Positions 37,167-46,894 of a DNA stretch of 64,000 nt are shown piece after piece. Position 1 is the stretch's first letter. Each line of letters opens with the position of its first letter. Source of the DNA: Shimia sp. R10_1 (lineage in GTDB: Bacteria; Pseudomonadota; Alphaproteobacteria; Rhodobacterales; Rhodobacteraceae); the NCBI RefSeq assembly GCF_017744095.1, contig NZ_JAGHQX010000001.1:310001-374000 (forward strand). Direction: 5' to 3'. Below the pieces are notes generated by a model that searched no databases, was not told the DNA's origin, and was given only the letters and a program-made list of their open reading frames with translations. A program made the position numbers and the translations under genes.

Positions 37167-39595
37167 CGTGCATCTCCCCCATCTGCATCGCCATCCGCAT
37201 CCAGATCTTCGAAATCAGGTGGTGTCGGTGACGGAATGTCCTGTCCCTTGGGGAGAGCCGCCGCCGTTTCGGGCGATTTGGGTGCGTCACTCTGCAGAAC
37301 CTCAGGGTTGCGCAACCAAACATCACGCTGCGCAAAGGGAATTTCGATCCCTTCCTCGGCAAACCGCCGCGCGATTTCATGATTCATATCGCTCTTGACG
37401 GTCAACACCCAGTTTACATCCCGCAGGATCGCACGGATCTCAAAATCAAGCGAGTCCGCACCAAAACCCTGAAACACCACCGCAGGGCCGGGATTGGCCA
37501 GCACCATTGGGTGGGCTTCTGCAATCTCGCGCAAAATGCCCTCAACCCAACGCGTATCCGTGCCATAGGCCACACCAACCGGCACAATCACACGCCCAAC
37601 CGTGTTGCCGCGTGTGTAATTGGTGACCGTGTTGGACACGAGGTCGGAGTTTGGCACCACAACATCTGTGCGATCAAAGGTTTCAATGCGCGTTGCCCGC
37701 ACCGAAATATCGCGCACATAGCCCATCTGGCCGTTGACCTCGATCCAGTCCCCTTCGCTCACAGGGCGCTCAATCAACAAAATGATGCCACTGACAAAGT
37801 TGGACACAATGGTCTGCAACCCAAAACCAATGCCGACAGACAGCGCCCCGGCAAACAGCGCAATGTTGCTCAGGTTGATGCCAGCAACGCTCAAAGCAAC
37901 CAAAGCCGCAAGGAAGATACCGACATAGCCCGCTCCAGACACAACTGCGGTCTGGCCGCCGACATCAAGCCTCGTCTTCGGCAGCACATTGTCGCGCAGA
38001 AAGCTCTGGATCAGTCGCGTGATCGTATGACCAATCGCATAGACAATGATCAGCAACAGAATGGTTTTTGGGGCCAGCACCAAGTCGCCAAAGGCAAATC
38101 CTGTGGTCAGCGCCTCCCAGCCCTGCCGCAAATGCGTGATTTGCGCACCCCAACACAGGGCAAACACAGGTAGCGACAAAATCGAAAGTGCTACGCCCGT
38201 CAGCACCGAGCCAAGGGAGCCCTCGTCATCGGAATCTCGTCCACTCAGTGCGGCAAATATTTTCTGGATAACGCGTTGTGCCACCAACAGAAACGCCACC
38301 AGAAATACCGAGCGCACACTGGAAAACACAATGTAGCTCGCCCCACGTGTCAGACCACCAAGCGACAGCAATGTCCCGGCAATTGAGACCAGGATCATGT
38401 AACGGCTCAGCATATAGATGAGCTGCCCAACGGCGGACAGCGGTGCATCCTCTTCCTTGCGCATCGTTCGGGCATGCCGCGACACCAGAATGGCCAACCG
38501 AGACAGAAACAAACCAGCGGCAATGGTGAACAGACAGAACACAACCGCCTCAGTTCCAGCCGTCCAGTTCTCATAACGTGACAGCTGTTGCAGCATTGTG
38601 CTCAACGCCAGAATGGCCCCAAGGCCGACACTCGCACGCCGCCCCTTCGCTTTGTCCGCGGCGGTCAGGTTCAATGAGAGCAGCGGGTGCTCAACACGGG
38701 AGAAAACACGCTCTCCCAACCACCGCGCTGTCAGCAACTCAAAGGTCATGATCGGCAGGTTCGCCAAAATCACATCGCCTCTCAGCCCAGGCAAATCCGT
38801 CGCATAAACCGCTTTTGAAAACGCAAAAACGCCAAGCATCGGCAAAACGACCTGCCCATAAGACAGCAGGAACGCAAAAACCCAGCGCATCGCCGACAGC
38901 TCCGGGCGCTGGCGCATCACCAAATTCAGGGCGGCATCGGTCCATTTTGTGCCACGCGACAACAGCACGAAACTGATCGCCAGATAGAACAGCATGGTCG
39001 GCAATGAGTGTCTCAACTCATGGCTTTGGCGCTCATGTCGCCAGCCCGACTGAAATTCCAGTGCAACAACCCGGAATGTGTCCAGCACCTGATCTAAGGC
39101 AGGCCACCACAATTGCGGATTCAAAGGAATTGGACCAAGCTCCAGCAACATCGCAGCCTGGCGCCCCCTAAGGAGCACATCAATCGATCGGATCAGCTGT
39201 TCCGCCTCGCTTGAGGCCAACTCTGCCCGTCGCACAGGCGCTTGAGCCGATGACAGATCCAGCTGCAATTGCCGTCGTTCATCTGCAATATCGTCGGCTT
39301 CGCCGCCTTCAGGCACCGGGCCAAGTCGATTGAGTTGTGCTTCAAGCGTGGAGACGGAAATGCGGGTCCGCGAACTCTCCGAATTAAAGGTATCGCGCCA
39401 CCCGACCAATTGTTCGCGCAGCGTATCCATCGCCGCTTCAGAGGCGCGGTCATTGTCGATCGCCTCTGTGGCGCGGTCCACGACCTTGCGCCACGCATCG
39501 TAATCCGGCTCTTGCGCGCCCTGCGCCCAAGCCATTGAAACAAAAAGCGACAGACAGGTCAGCGCTATTGCAAAGTATCGGCTCAGTGCGCGCAT
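37163..39595 (-). CDS. Large mechanosensitive channel, DUF3772-MscS
   Basis: 810-aa inner-membrane channel releasing solutes on osmotic downshock. A Sec signal peptide (cleaved near MAWAQG) is followed by a periplasmic helical DUF3772 region to about residue 190, several membrane segments, and a C-terminal MscS core. The pore helix GALSVGIGFGLQTIVSNFVSG and beta-domain motif RPVSEGDWIEVNGQMGYV are clear, split here. Ends in an acidic, Asp/Gly-rich tail. The architecture resembles the MscK/MscM class rather than the 286-aa MscS. Confidence 0.92.
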   Translation of the reverse strand: MRALSRYFAIALTCLSLFVSMAWAQGAQEPDYDAWRKVVDRATEAIDNDRASEAAMDTLREQLVGWRDTFNSESSRTRISVSTLEAQLNRLGPVPEGGEADDIADERRQLQLDLSSAQAPVRRAELASSEAEQLIRSIDVLLRGRQAAMLLELGPIPLNPQLWWPALDQVLDTFRVVALEFQSGWRHERQSHELRHSLPTMLFYLAISFVLLSRGTKWTDAALNLVMRQRPELSAMRWVFAFLLSYGQVVLPMLGVFAFSKAVYATDLPGLRGDVILANLPIMTFELLTARWLGERVFSRVEHPLLSLNLTAADKAKGRRASVGLGAILALSTMLQQLSRYENWTAGTEAVVFCLFTIAAGLFLSRLAILVSRHARTMRKEEDAPLSAVGQLIYMLSRYMILVSIAGTLLSLGGLTRGASYIVFSSVRSVFLVAFLLVAQRVIQKIFAALSGRDSDDEGSLGSVLTGVALSILSLPVFALCWGAQITHLRQGWEALTTGFAFGDLVLAPKTILLLIIVYAIGHTITRLIQSFLRDNVLPKTRLDVGGQTAVVSGAGYVGIFLAALVALSVAGINLSNIALFAGALSVGIGFGLQTIVSNFVSGIILLIERPVSEGDWIEVNGQMGYVRDISVRATRIETFDRTDVVVPNSDLVSNTVTNYTRGNTVGRVIVPVGVAYGTDTRWVEGILREIAEAHPMVLANPGPAVVFQGFGADSLDFEIRAILRDVNWVLTVKSDMNHEIARRFAEEGIEIPFAQRDVWLRNPEVLQSDAPKSPETAAALPKGQDIPSPTPPDFEDLDADGDADGGDAR

Positions 39596-39610
39596 GTGCT
39601 TATTACGCTC

Positions 39611-40648
39611 TTAAACGTCTTCAAATACACCCGGAATGCTGGAAGGGCCTGTGTTGCCCAGCCATTCCGGTGTTGGCAGACCTTTTTCTTTCAGGAACGC
39701 CGGGTTGAACAACTTGGACTGATAGCGTGTGCCATAGTCACAAAGGATCGTCACAATGGTGTGGCCCGGGCCCATCTCTTTGGCCATGCGCACCGCGCCC
39801 GCGATGTTCACACCAGAGGAACCGCCAAGGCACAGCCCTTCTTCCTGAAGCAGATCAAACACATAAGGCAGCGCTTCCTCATCAGAGATCTGATAGCTCA
39901 TGTCCGGCGTGAAGCCTTCGAGGTTCGCGGTGATACGTCCCTGACCGATGCCTTCGGTGATAGATCCTCCTTCGGATTTCAGCTCACCAGATGTGTAGAA
40001 GCTGTGCAGCGCGGCACCCATCGGATCTGCCAGACCGATTTTCACGCCTTTGCCCTGAATGGCTTCCGCCACACCGGCCAATGTGCCGCCTGACCCAACT
40101 GCGCAGATAAAGCCATCCACCTTGCCTTCGGTCTGGGTCCAGATCTCAGGCCCAGTGGTCTCGACGTGCGCCTGACGGTTGGCGACATTGTCAAACTGGT
40201 TCGCCCAGATCGCGCCATTTGGCTCCGTCTTGGCCAGCTCCGCCGCCAGACGCCCGGAATACCGCACATAGTTGTTGGGGTTGCGATAGGGCGCGGCTGG
40301 CACCTGCACCAATTCCGCACCTGCAAGGCGCAGCATGTCTTTCTTTTCCTGAGATTGCGTCTCTGGGATCACGATTACGGTTTTGAACCCCATTGACGCA
40401 CCAACAAGCGCAAGGCCGATGCCGGTGTTGCCCGCCGTGCCTTCCACAATGGTGCCGCCCGGCTTCAGATCGCCGCGCGCCAGCGCATCTTTGATGATAT
40501 ACAGCGCCGCGCGGTCTTTCACCGACTGGCCAGGATTCATGAATTCCGCCTTGCCGTAAATCTCACAACCGGTCGCCTCGCTCACCTTGTTGAGACGGAT
40601 CAAAGGGGTGTTGCCGATTGCTTGGGCAAGATCACGGGCAATATGCAT
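39611..40648 (-). CDS. cysK: Cysteine synthase A
   Basis: 345-aa PLP enzyme making cysteine from O-acetylserine and sulfide. The PLP lysine is in NPGQSVKDRAAL, the phosphate cradle is EGTAGNTGIGLA and GSGGTLAGV, and the substrate loop is IGNTPLIRLNK at the N-terminus. ATG at 40648 is preferred to upstream in-frame codons because the protein then starts like other CysK proteins and AGAGGA lies upstream. Together with trgB and trgA it forms the arrangement described for tellurite resistance in Rhodobacter sphaeroides (from memory). Confidence 0.92.
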   Translation of the reverse strand: MHIARDLAQAIGNTPLIRLNKVSEATGCEIYGKAEFMNPGQSVKDRAALYIIKDALARGDLKPGGTIVEGTAGNTGIGLALVGASMGFKTVIVIPETQSQEKKDMLRLAGAELVQVPAAPYRNPNNYVRYSGRLAAELAKTEPNGAIWANQFDNVANRQAHVETTGPEIWTQTEGKVDGFICAVGSGGTLAGVAEAIQGKGVKIGLADPMGAALHSFYTSGELKSEGGSITEGIGQGRITANLEGFTPDMSYQISDEEALPYVFDLLQEEGLCLGGSSGVNIAGAVRMAKEMGPGHTIVTILCDYGTRYQSKLFNPAFLKEKGLPTPEWLGNTGPSSIPGVFEDV

Positions 40649-40706
40649 GTTGCGCGGTCCTCTTATGGATGTTTGAGAACCTGTGTAGGCAAGGCCGCGC
40701 CGGAAC

Positions 40707-41840
40707 TCAAGCGGTCCCGCGCAGGCGATCACGATGCCGTGCCAGCCAAAGCGCCGCCAGCACCAAAGGCGTGTTCACCAATTGCATGGTGTCGACCATC
40801 TGCATCAGTTCCTCATAGCTGAAGAGAAACGAGCGGATGTCCTCGGCCTCATGCGCCAGACCTGACACACCCGTGACGTCATCAGGCAGATCTGCAATAC
40901 CGACATAGATGTCATAAAACTCCGTCGTACACCCGGGCGAGGCGTAGGCATGCGCAACCTCATGTATTTCACCAATCGTCAGCCCCGCTTCTTCCTCCGC
41001 CTCCCGCCGCGCCGTATCCTCCGCGGTTTCCGCCGCATCAATCCGCCCTGCAATCGGCTCAAGCTGCCAGGGCAAGGCATCCCCCCGCAAAAACGGCCCC
41101 ATGCGGAATTGCTCGATCAGCAAAACCCGGTCGCGCACCGGATCATAGGGCAGCAGGATCACCGCATCAGTGGCCACAAAAACCGCACGTTCTACCGGTT
41201 CGCTAAAGCTGCCATCGTAGCGCCGAAAGCGCAGGTCCACCTCTTCCAGCGCAAAATACTTGGCATAAGGACGCCGCAGGGACACATCGGTCACATCCGT
41301 GCGGTGCATGCCGCCCGGGCTCAGCGCCGTATTGCGGGCCTGTGCGGCCGCCTTCGCCATCGCCCGCGCGCGGATCATTGGCAACATGCGGTCCACTTCG
41401 GCCCGGCCGCGCGTGCCAAAATAGCTCATTTCCTCCACCGCGCCAAAAACCGCGGCAACGCCATAGGTGTTCTGCCAATCTGCCAGCGACCACGGCCCAT
41501 CTGGCGCCCATGCGCTGTCTTCGCTCTTAAACACCTCAGCCGGCTTCAGCACCGCCGCCCCCTCAAGGGTGACATGCACAGGCGCAAGGTCATAGTCAAA
41601 GCCGCCTTCGTAATACTCAAGCCGCGCCACATCCGCCTCTGTCAAACCACCCAGCCACAGCCCCTCCGCCGCACTGCCTGCCTTTGATTTGATGATTGGA
41701 AAATCCTGCCCCTGCACCGCATAGACCGCGTGGTCCCGCAGGATTGCCGGCGCAATCTGCAAAGCGTCAGAAGGTTTCCCCAGCACAGCCTCAAGCAAAG
41801 GCACGTGTCGCAACGTACCATAAACAAAAAGATTTTTCAT
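40707..41840 (-). CDS. trgB: TrgB-like fusion of a gamma-glutamylcyclotransferase-type domain and a Nudix hydrolase
   Basis: 377-aa two-domain protein. Residues 1-110 are an AIG2/GGCT-like domain (LFVYGTLRHVPLLEAVLG, GLWLGGLTEADVARLEYYEG). Residues about 190-370 are an ADP-ribose-pyrophosphatase-like Nudix domain with the complete box GRIDAAETAEDTARREAEEEAGL (split) and the following PGCTTEFYDIYVG. Likely hydrolyses an ADP-ribose-type compound; the role of the first domain is unknown. trgA ends 3 bases upstream. The trgB name rests on gene order and Nudix identity. Confidence 0.85.
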   Translation of the reverse strand: MKNLFVYGTLRHVPLLEAVLGKPSDALQIAPAILRDHAVYAVQGQDFPIIKSKAGSAAEGLWLGGLTEADVARLEYYEGGFDYDLAPVHVTLEGAAVLKPAEVFKSEDSAWAPDGPWSLADWQNTYGVAAVFGAVEEMSYFGTRGRAEVDRMLPMIRARAMAKAAAQARNTALSPGGMHRTDVTDVSLRRPYAKYFALEEVDLRFRRYDGSFSEPVERAVFVATDAVILLPYDPVRDRVLLIEQFRMGPFLRGDALPWQLEPIAGRIDAAETAEDTARREAEEEAGLTIGEIHEVAHAYASPGCTTEFYDIYVGIADLPDDVTGVSGLAHEAEDIRSFLFSYEELMQMVDTMQLVNTPLVLAALWLARHRDRLRGTA

Positions 41841-41843
41841 ATG

Positions 41844-42278
41844 TCAGCCCCAGCGTCGATGCGCAAAATTTGTAAGATATCCACTCACGATCGCCCCAAC
41901 CACAAGTGTGATCAAAATTGGCGTCGCGCTCAAATACAGCCCATAGTCCAGCGCAATCGTGACCACAGCCTCCATCGCCTCAACAGGCTCATCAAAATGG
42001 CGGCGCAGCGCCAGCCGCAACATTTCGATCAATCCAAACAGCGCAAGTCCCCAGAACACGAGCCAGAACACGCCAAGGATACCAAGTTCCAGAGAGCCAA
42101 CCCTGCCCGCACGGCGCCCCATGATCCGCCATCCAACCAAAACACCAACAGCGGCAGCAATCAGGGTCATATGGCCCGGGTCAGATCCTTCGGGCATCTG
42201 AGGCTTTACGAATTCGGCCACCAGCCCGCCAATGAAGGCAAGGCAGATGGCCGCAATCAGTTTGTTAGATGTTGTCAT
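41844..42278 (-). CDS. trgA: TrgA family membrane protein
   Basis: 144-aa inner-membrane protein with about four hydrophobic segments. The TrgA pattern is visible at the start: NKLIAAICLAFIGGLVAEFVKPQMPEG (split) followed by LVGWRIMGRRAG. The name comes from a tellurite-resistance locus of Rhodobacter sphaeroides; molecular function is not known. Starts inside the cfa stop (ATGA) and is followed after 3 bases by trgB. Confidence 0.82.
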   Translation of the reverse strand: MTTSNKLIAAICLAFIGGLVAEFVKPQMPEGSDPGHMTLIAAAVGVLVGWRIMGRRAGRVGSLELGILGVFWLVFWGLALFGLIEMLRLALRRHFDEPVEAMEAVVTIALDYGLYLSATPILITLVVGAIVSGYLTNFAHRRWG

Positions 42279-43486
42279 GTACTCGGTTTGGAAATTGTGA
42301 TCTGTGTTACGTCACAACTTCCACTGTGAAACGCCGCCGCACAAGAGGTTAGATAAAAATTCCACATCCGGCGGAACCTGTCATCAAACCCCATGGGCTG
42401 AATGCGATCCCATTGCGCATTAAACGTGTCATACCAGCGCCGCAGCGTTTGACTGTAGCTTTCACCAAACTCAATCGACCCTGACAGAAGAAGCCCCGCC
42501 TTGCGCACCTCTTCCTTAAGCGCGGTTGGACTTGGCAACATGCCGCCCGGAAAGATGTATTTCTGAATGAAATCAACACCTTTTCTGTACTCTTCAAAAC
42601 GGCTTTCGGTGATTGTGATGATCTGCAAAGTCGCCTTTGCACCGGGCTTCAGACGGTCGCGCACCGTTTGAAAATAGACCGGCCAGTACTTCTCTCCGAC
42701 GGCTTCAAACATTTCGATGCTGGCAATACCATCATAGTGCGCGGTTTCATCGCGATAGTCTTGCAGCTTGAAATCCACCAGATGTGACAGCCCCGCCTTT
42801 TCAATGCGCTCCTGCGCATATTTCAGCTGCTCTTCTGATATTGTCAGCCCGGTCACACGCAGCCCGCGCTCCTTGGCGGCATATTCCGCAAAACCGCCCC
42901 AGCCACAGCCAATTTCAAGCACATGATCGCCGGGTTTGACGCCCATCTGATCCACCATAGACGCATATTTGGCAATCTGCGCCGCCTCCATGCTCTCTTG
43001 CCCGGTTTCAAAGATCGCAGAGCTATAGGTCATCGTGTCGTCCAGCCAGAGCCGATAGAACTCGTTGCCCAGATCGTAGTGATAGCTGATGTTTTTCTTG
43101 GCCTGAGATTTGGAATTGTTGTTCATCCAATGGCGCATGCGCTCATAAGCACGCACGAAGAACATACCGGGAAACCCATCATAAAGTGCGTCATTGTCCG
43201 CGCGCAGAAAATCGAAAAACGCCTGCAGATCCGGACTGCTCCACCAGCCTTCCAGATAAGCTTCAGAAAACCCAAGTTCCCCCTCGCGCATCAGGCGGCC
43301 AAAGGTATCTCCGTTGTGAACATGCATCTCACAAACCGGCCCGGGTTTGGGGCCCTCTGCGCGGAACACGCGGCCATCCTCCAAAACAAAATCAATCCGG
43401 CCGTGATTGATCTTTTGCGCCGTGGCAAAAACGGCTGAAAAATAGCGCGGTAAGTTGGCCTCACCTTGTGTCGAAGTCAGGATCAT
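42275..43486 (-). CDS. Cyclopropane-fatty-acyl-phospholipid synthase family protein
   Basis: 403-aa SAM-dependent methyltransferase of the Cfa family, which adds a methylene group to unsaturated phospholipid chains. The SAM site VLEIGCGWGGFAEYAA and the downstream LTISEEQLKYAQERI are clear; YHYDLGNEFYRLWLDDTMTYSSA is the family's lipid-site motif. Related enzymes make other SAM-derived lipid or sulfur products, so cyclopropanation is likely but not certain. First gene of the cfa-trgA-trgB-cysK series. Confidence 0.9.
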   Translation of the reverse strand: MILTSTQGEANLPRYFSAVFATAQKINHGRIDFVLEDGRVFRAEGPKPGPVCEMHVHNGDTFGRLMREGELGFSEAYLEGWWSSPDLQAFFDFLRADNDALYDGFPGMFFVRAYERMRHWMNNNSKSQAKKNISYHYDLGNEFYRLWLDDTMTYSSAIFETGQESMEAAQIAKYASMVDQMGVKPGDHVLEIGCGWGGFAEYAAKERGLRVTGLTISEEQLKYAQERIEKAGLSHLVDFKLQDYRDETAHYDGIASIEMFEAVGEKYWPVYFQTVRDRLKPGAKATLQIITITESRFEEYRKGVDFIQKYIFPGGMLPSPTALKEEVRKAGLLLSGSIEFGESYSQTLRRWYDTFNAQWDRIQPMGFDDRFRRMWNFYLTSCAAAFHSGSCDVTQITISKPST

Positions 43487-43549
43487 CGTTCCCCCTCCCC
43501 TTTTGTGTAGTCTGAATCCTAGGCGCAGAAACCGCCTAGCGGCAAGAAA

Positions 43550-44980
43550 TTATTGAGTTTTGAAAGCCTCATACGCGGCCAAGGCGCGCGCACGCCCTTC
43601 GGGCAGGCTGACGATCGGTTGCATCTGTGGGCGCGTAAAACTGGCTTCCCAGCTGACGGGCATGGCCTGAAAAAACGTCTGCGCTGTAGCGCTGCCTTCA
43701 CCGTCTTTGTGGCTGAACCAACGCCTGCGATAGGTCTTCTCAGGATCAAACTTGTCTGCCTGCGTGTCAGGGTTGAAGATCCGAAAATAAGGCGCTGCAT
43801 CGGGCCCACAGCCCGCAACCCACTGCCACCCCATCGCGTTTGACGCAGGATCCCAATCGATCAAGCACTCGGCAAACCACTTGAGGCCAAGCTTCCAATG
43901 CATCCGCAAGTGCTTTGTCAGATAGCTGGCCACAATCATCCGTGCGCGATTGTGCATCTTTCCGGTGATGTAGAGCTCACGCATGGCTGCGTCCACCACA
44001 GCCACGCCTGTACGGCCCCGGCACCAGGCCTGAAAATGCGGATGATCGGGATCCTCAGACCATTCAAACTGATCCCAGCCATCGCGCCAATTTGCATGCG
44101 GAAGCTGCGGAAAATGCCACAACAAGTGCCAGGCGAATTCGCGCCAAACCACTTCTTTGAGGAAATGTTCCGCCCCTACTGCCCCCTGCTGCATCGCCCG
44201 GTGCCCACCATGCCAGAGCTGCGCAGGGCTGACCTCGCCAAATGTCAGCGCATCTGACAAATCCGAGGTCGCCGCACGATCCAGAAAATCTCGTGCCACT
44301 TGATACGCGGCGACCTTTTCTTCCAGAAACGTCGAGAGTTTGGCCTGCGCGGCGGCTTCCCCAGCCTGCACATGCGCCGCCACAACCGCAGCACCACGTC
44401 GCATGTCTTTTGACAAACCCCACGCGCTCAGGGTCTCACTCTGCGGCCAAACCGATGGTGCCTTCAGATCAGGGGCACGCAATGGCGCGTCCACCACACG
44501 GCTGCGCACGGCCTTCCAAAATGGCGTATACACCCGATAGGGCATGCCCTGACCTGTCTGGACCGTCCACGGCTCAAACAGAAGGGTCCCTTCAAAACTC
44601 TCAGCTGACAGACCTGCCTGTTTGAGCGCGGCTTTCACCTCGGTGTCACGCGCCACCCAATCAGGTGCATAGGCGCGGCTCCAGTGTACTGATTTTGCGC
44701 CCACCTCTTGGGCAAGCTGCAACAGAACGTCGGTCGCGCGCCCACGGCGCAGGATGAGCTGCATCCCACGCGTTTCCAGATCCGCGGCCAGCGCTTCTAG
44801 TGACATCTCAAGCCGCTGCTTGGAAGCCGCGCCGAGCCCGCGCACCTCGTCATCCAGCACAAACACTGGCACCACAGGCCCCCGTTCCGCCGCGGCTGTC
44901 AAAGCGCGGTTGTCACTCAGTCGCAAATCGCGTCGAAACCAGTGAATCGTTGCCGTGTCTTGGGTGTGGTTCTGCGCCAA
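43550..44980 (-). CDS. phrB: Deoxyribodipyrimidine photolyase
   Basis: 476-aa light-driven DNA repair flavoprotein of the CPD class I/cryptochrome family. The N-terminal alpha/beta domain (IHWFRRDLRLSDNRAL) binds the antenna cofactor. The C-terminal helical domain holds FAD, with FLKEVVWREFAWHLLW, NRARMIVASYLTKHLRMHWKLG and WDPASNAMGWQWVAGCG as its hallmark motifs. Only a TTG start at 44980 gives the full N-terminus; no upstream ATG or GTG is available. Confidence 0.92.
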   Translation of the reverse strand: MAQNHTQDTATIHWFRRDLRLSDNRALTAAAERGPVVPVFVLDDEVRGLGAASKQRLEMSLEALAADLETRGMQLILRRGRATDVLLQLAQEVGAKSVHWSRAYAPDWVARDTEVKAALKQAGLSAESFEGTLLFEPWTVQTGQGMPYRVYTPFWKAVRSRVVDAPLRAPDLKAPSVWPQSETLSAWGLSKDMRRGAAVVAAHVQAGEAAAQAKLSTFLEEKVAAYQVARDFLDRAATSDLSDALTFGEVSPAQLWHGGHRAMQQGAVGAEHFLKEVVWREFAWHLLWHFPQLPHANWRDGWDQFEWSEDPDHPHFQAWCRGRTGVAVVDAAMRELYITGKMHNRARMIVASYLTKHLRMHWKLGLKWFAECLIDWDPASNAMGWQWVAGCGPDAAPYFRIFNPDTQADKFDPEKTYRRRWFSHKDGEGSATAQTFFQAMPVSWEASFTRPQMQPIVSLPEGRARALAAYEAFKTQ

Positions 44981-45049
44981 AGTCTTGAGGTCCTGTCCTG
45001 TATTCTTCTGATTTTACGGGACATTACCAAAGTCAGATCACACTTTGGA

Positions 45050-46270
45050 TCACAAAATCGCGTCCAATGCCTCAATCAGCTGCGCCACTTCTTCTTCTGT
45101 GGTGTAATGCACAAAACTGACCCGCAGCACGCCGTGCTCTGCATCCACATTCATACCCTTCAGCGCCCGCACCGCGTAAAAGTCTCCGCCCCCAGCCATA
45201 ATACTGTGCTGCGCCAGACGCTCTGCCAGAGCCGCACCCGGTGCCTGCGCCACCAACGCAACAGTGGGCGCCCGGTCTGCTGCAACATCCGGCCCCAGCA
45301 GACGCACAGAGTTGCGCGCCGATGCAAAGTCCAACAAAGGCTGCAAAAGTTTGGTCTCATGGCTGCGCATCAACCCATGCACCGCTGCCCCGGTTGCCGC
45401 CATCGTCTCGCCCAGCACACCATGATGCGCCGCAAGTGCTTCAAAATAGTCCACCATACCGGCGCAGGCCGCAACCTGCGCATGATCGGGACCGGCCGGT
45501 GTGAATTTCTTATAAAGCGTATCGGCGTTGAAGTAATGCGCCTGATTGGGCAACAGCTCCCCAAGGCTGCGCCGCATCACCATGATCCCCTGATGAGGGC
45601 CATAGGTCTTATAGCTGGAAAACAGATAAATATCAGCGCCCAACGCCCCCACATCTGGCAAGCCATGCGGCGCATAACTCACGCCATCCACGCAGACAAA
45701 AGCACCAGCCGCATGGGCCAGCGCCGTGATCTCCGCCACCGGATTGATCTCTCCAATCACATTGGAGCAATGCGGAAAACACACCAGTCGCACCCGGTCA
45801 TCCAGCAGCTCTGCCAGCGCCTCAAGATCCAGATGCCCGGTCTCAGGATCCACACGCCATTCGCGCACGTCGATCCCCTCGTCCGCCAGCCTGCGCCAGG
45901 GGCCACTGTTGGCCTCATGATCTTGATTGGTCACAACGATGGCATCGCCGGGATCCATCCATTTGCGAAATGCCTGCGCTAAAACATAGGTGTTCTGCGT
46001 GGTTGAGGGCCCGAAAGACACTTCATCGGTGCCAACCCCCATCAGGCCCGCAAGACGGCTGCGCGCCTCATCCATCTCTGCCCCAGCAAGCTCAGAGGCG
46101 CGGTATGGCGCATAGGGTTGCACTTTGCGCTCGCGGTAGAACCGCGTCAGACGCTCAATCACCGGGGCACAGGTATAGCTGCCCCCGGCGTTCTCAAAAA
46201 ATGCCTGACCGCGCAGGGTTTCCTCAGAAAACGCCGGGAATTGGCCGCGCACAAAATCGATATCAAGCAT
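45050..46270 (-). CDS. Class V aminotransferase, cysteine-desulfurase-like
   Basis: 406-aa PLP enzyme of the class V aminotransferase fold. The PLP lysine is in FSSYKTYGPHQG; substrate and cofactor motifs FFENAGGSY, FGPSTTQNTYVLA and NVIGEINPV resemble the VC1184-type cysteine-desulfurase-like subfamily rather than IscS/SufS. The usual mobile-loop cysteine of IscS is not evident. Substrate uncertain. Stands alone between the photolyase and HIT genes. Confidence 0.85.
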   Translation of the reverse strand: MLDIDFVRGQFPAFSEETLRGQAFFENAGGSYTCAPVIERLTRFYRERKVQPYAPYRASELAGAEMDEARSRLAGLMGVGTDEVSFGPSTTQNTYVLAQAFRKWMDPGDAIVVTNQDHEANSGPWRRLADEGIDVREWRVDPETGHLDLEALAELLDDRVRLVCFPHCSNVIGEINPVAEITALAHAAGAFVCVDGVSYAPHGLPDVGALGADIYLFSSYKTYGPHQGIMVMRRSLGELLPNQAHYFNADTLYKKFTPAGPDHAQVAACAGMVDYFEALAAHHGVLGETMAATGAAVHGLMRSHETKLLQPLLDFASARNSVRLLGPDVAADRAPTVALVAQAPGAALAERLAQHSIMAGGGDFYAVRALKGMNVDAEHGVLRVSFVHYTTEEEVAQLIEALDAIL

Positions 46271-46354
46271 CTGTTGTCTCCTCCATCACTTAGGGCGGAG
46301 AAGAGCGCTGATGTAAGGCGAGGTCAAGCGTGGAAACACACGCAATGGCGTCGC

Positions 46355-46771
46355 TTAGGCCAAGGCTGCCCGGATCTTGTCTGCCTGCGCCTTCAGCACG
46401 TCAAAATCCGCCATCGTGCCAGGCGGGCGCAAGCCCACACCCTCATGACGCGGCAACACGTGGTAATGCAGGTGGAACACCTCCTGCCCACCGGCGGCTT
46501 CATTGAACTGCTGCACCGTGACCCCTTCGGCGTCAAACGCCTTCATCACCGCATGTCCCATCTTCTGCACCGTGTTCAGACAGGCCGACAGCTGCGCAGG
46601 CGTCGCATCCAGCATATTGCGGCAAGGCGTCTTGGGGATCACCAAGCAATGGCCATCCGCGCGTGGCATGATGTCCATGAACACATAGGTGTCTTCATCC
46701 TCATAGAGTTTCTCGCTTGGGATCTCGCCCCGCAGGATCTTCGCAAAAATATTGTCGGTGTCATAAGCCAT
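46355..46771 (-). CDS. HIT family nucleotide hydrolase
   Basis: 138-aa histidine-triad protein. The triad is HLHYHVLPR near residue 100, preceded by NIFAKILRGEIP at the start and FMDIMPRADGHCLVIPK. Members of the Hint branch hydrolyse AMP-lysine, AMP-N or similar bonds. ATG at 46771 restores the normal N-terminus; a longer in-frame start at 46885 would add 38 unrelated residues. Downstream of the exported DsrE-like gene by 123 bases. Confidence 0.9.
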   Translation of the reverse strand: MAYDTDNIFAKILRGEIPSEKLYEDEDTYVFMDIMPRADGHCLVIPKTPCRNMLDATPAQLSACLNTVQKMGHAVMKAFDAEGVTVQQFNEAAGGQEVFHLHYHVLPRHEGVGLRPPGTMADFDVLKAQADKIRAALA

Positions 46772-46894
46772 GGCCACGCCGCTCCGCTGTGGTGGTGTTC
46801 GTCGGCCGCCAAGGTGCCTTTGCCATTCCCGGAGTGCAAGCCGAATTGCAGCGACCTGCACCGCCGGATCTGGTCCGTTTGTCACGCCCGATGG

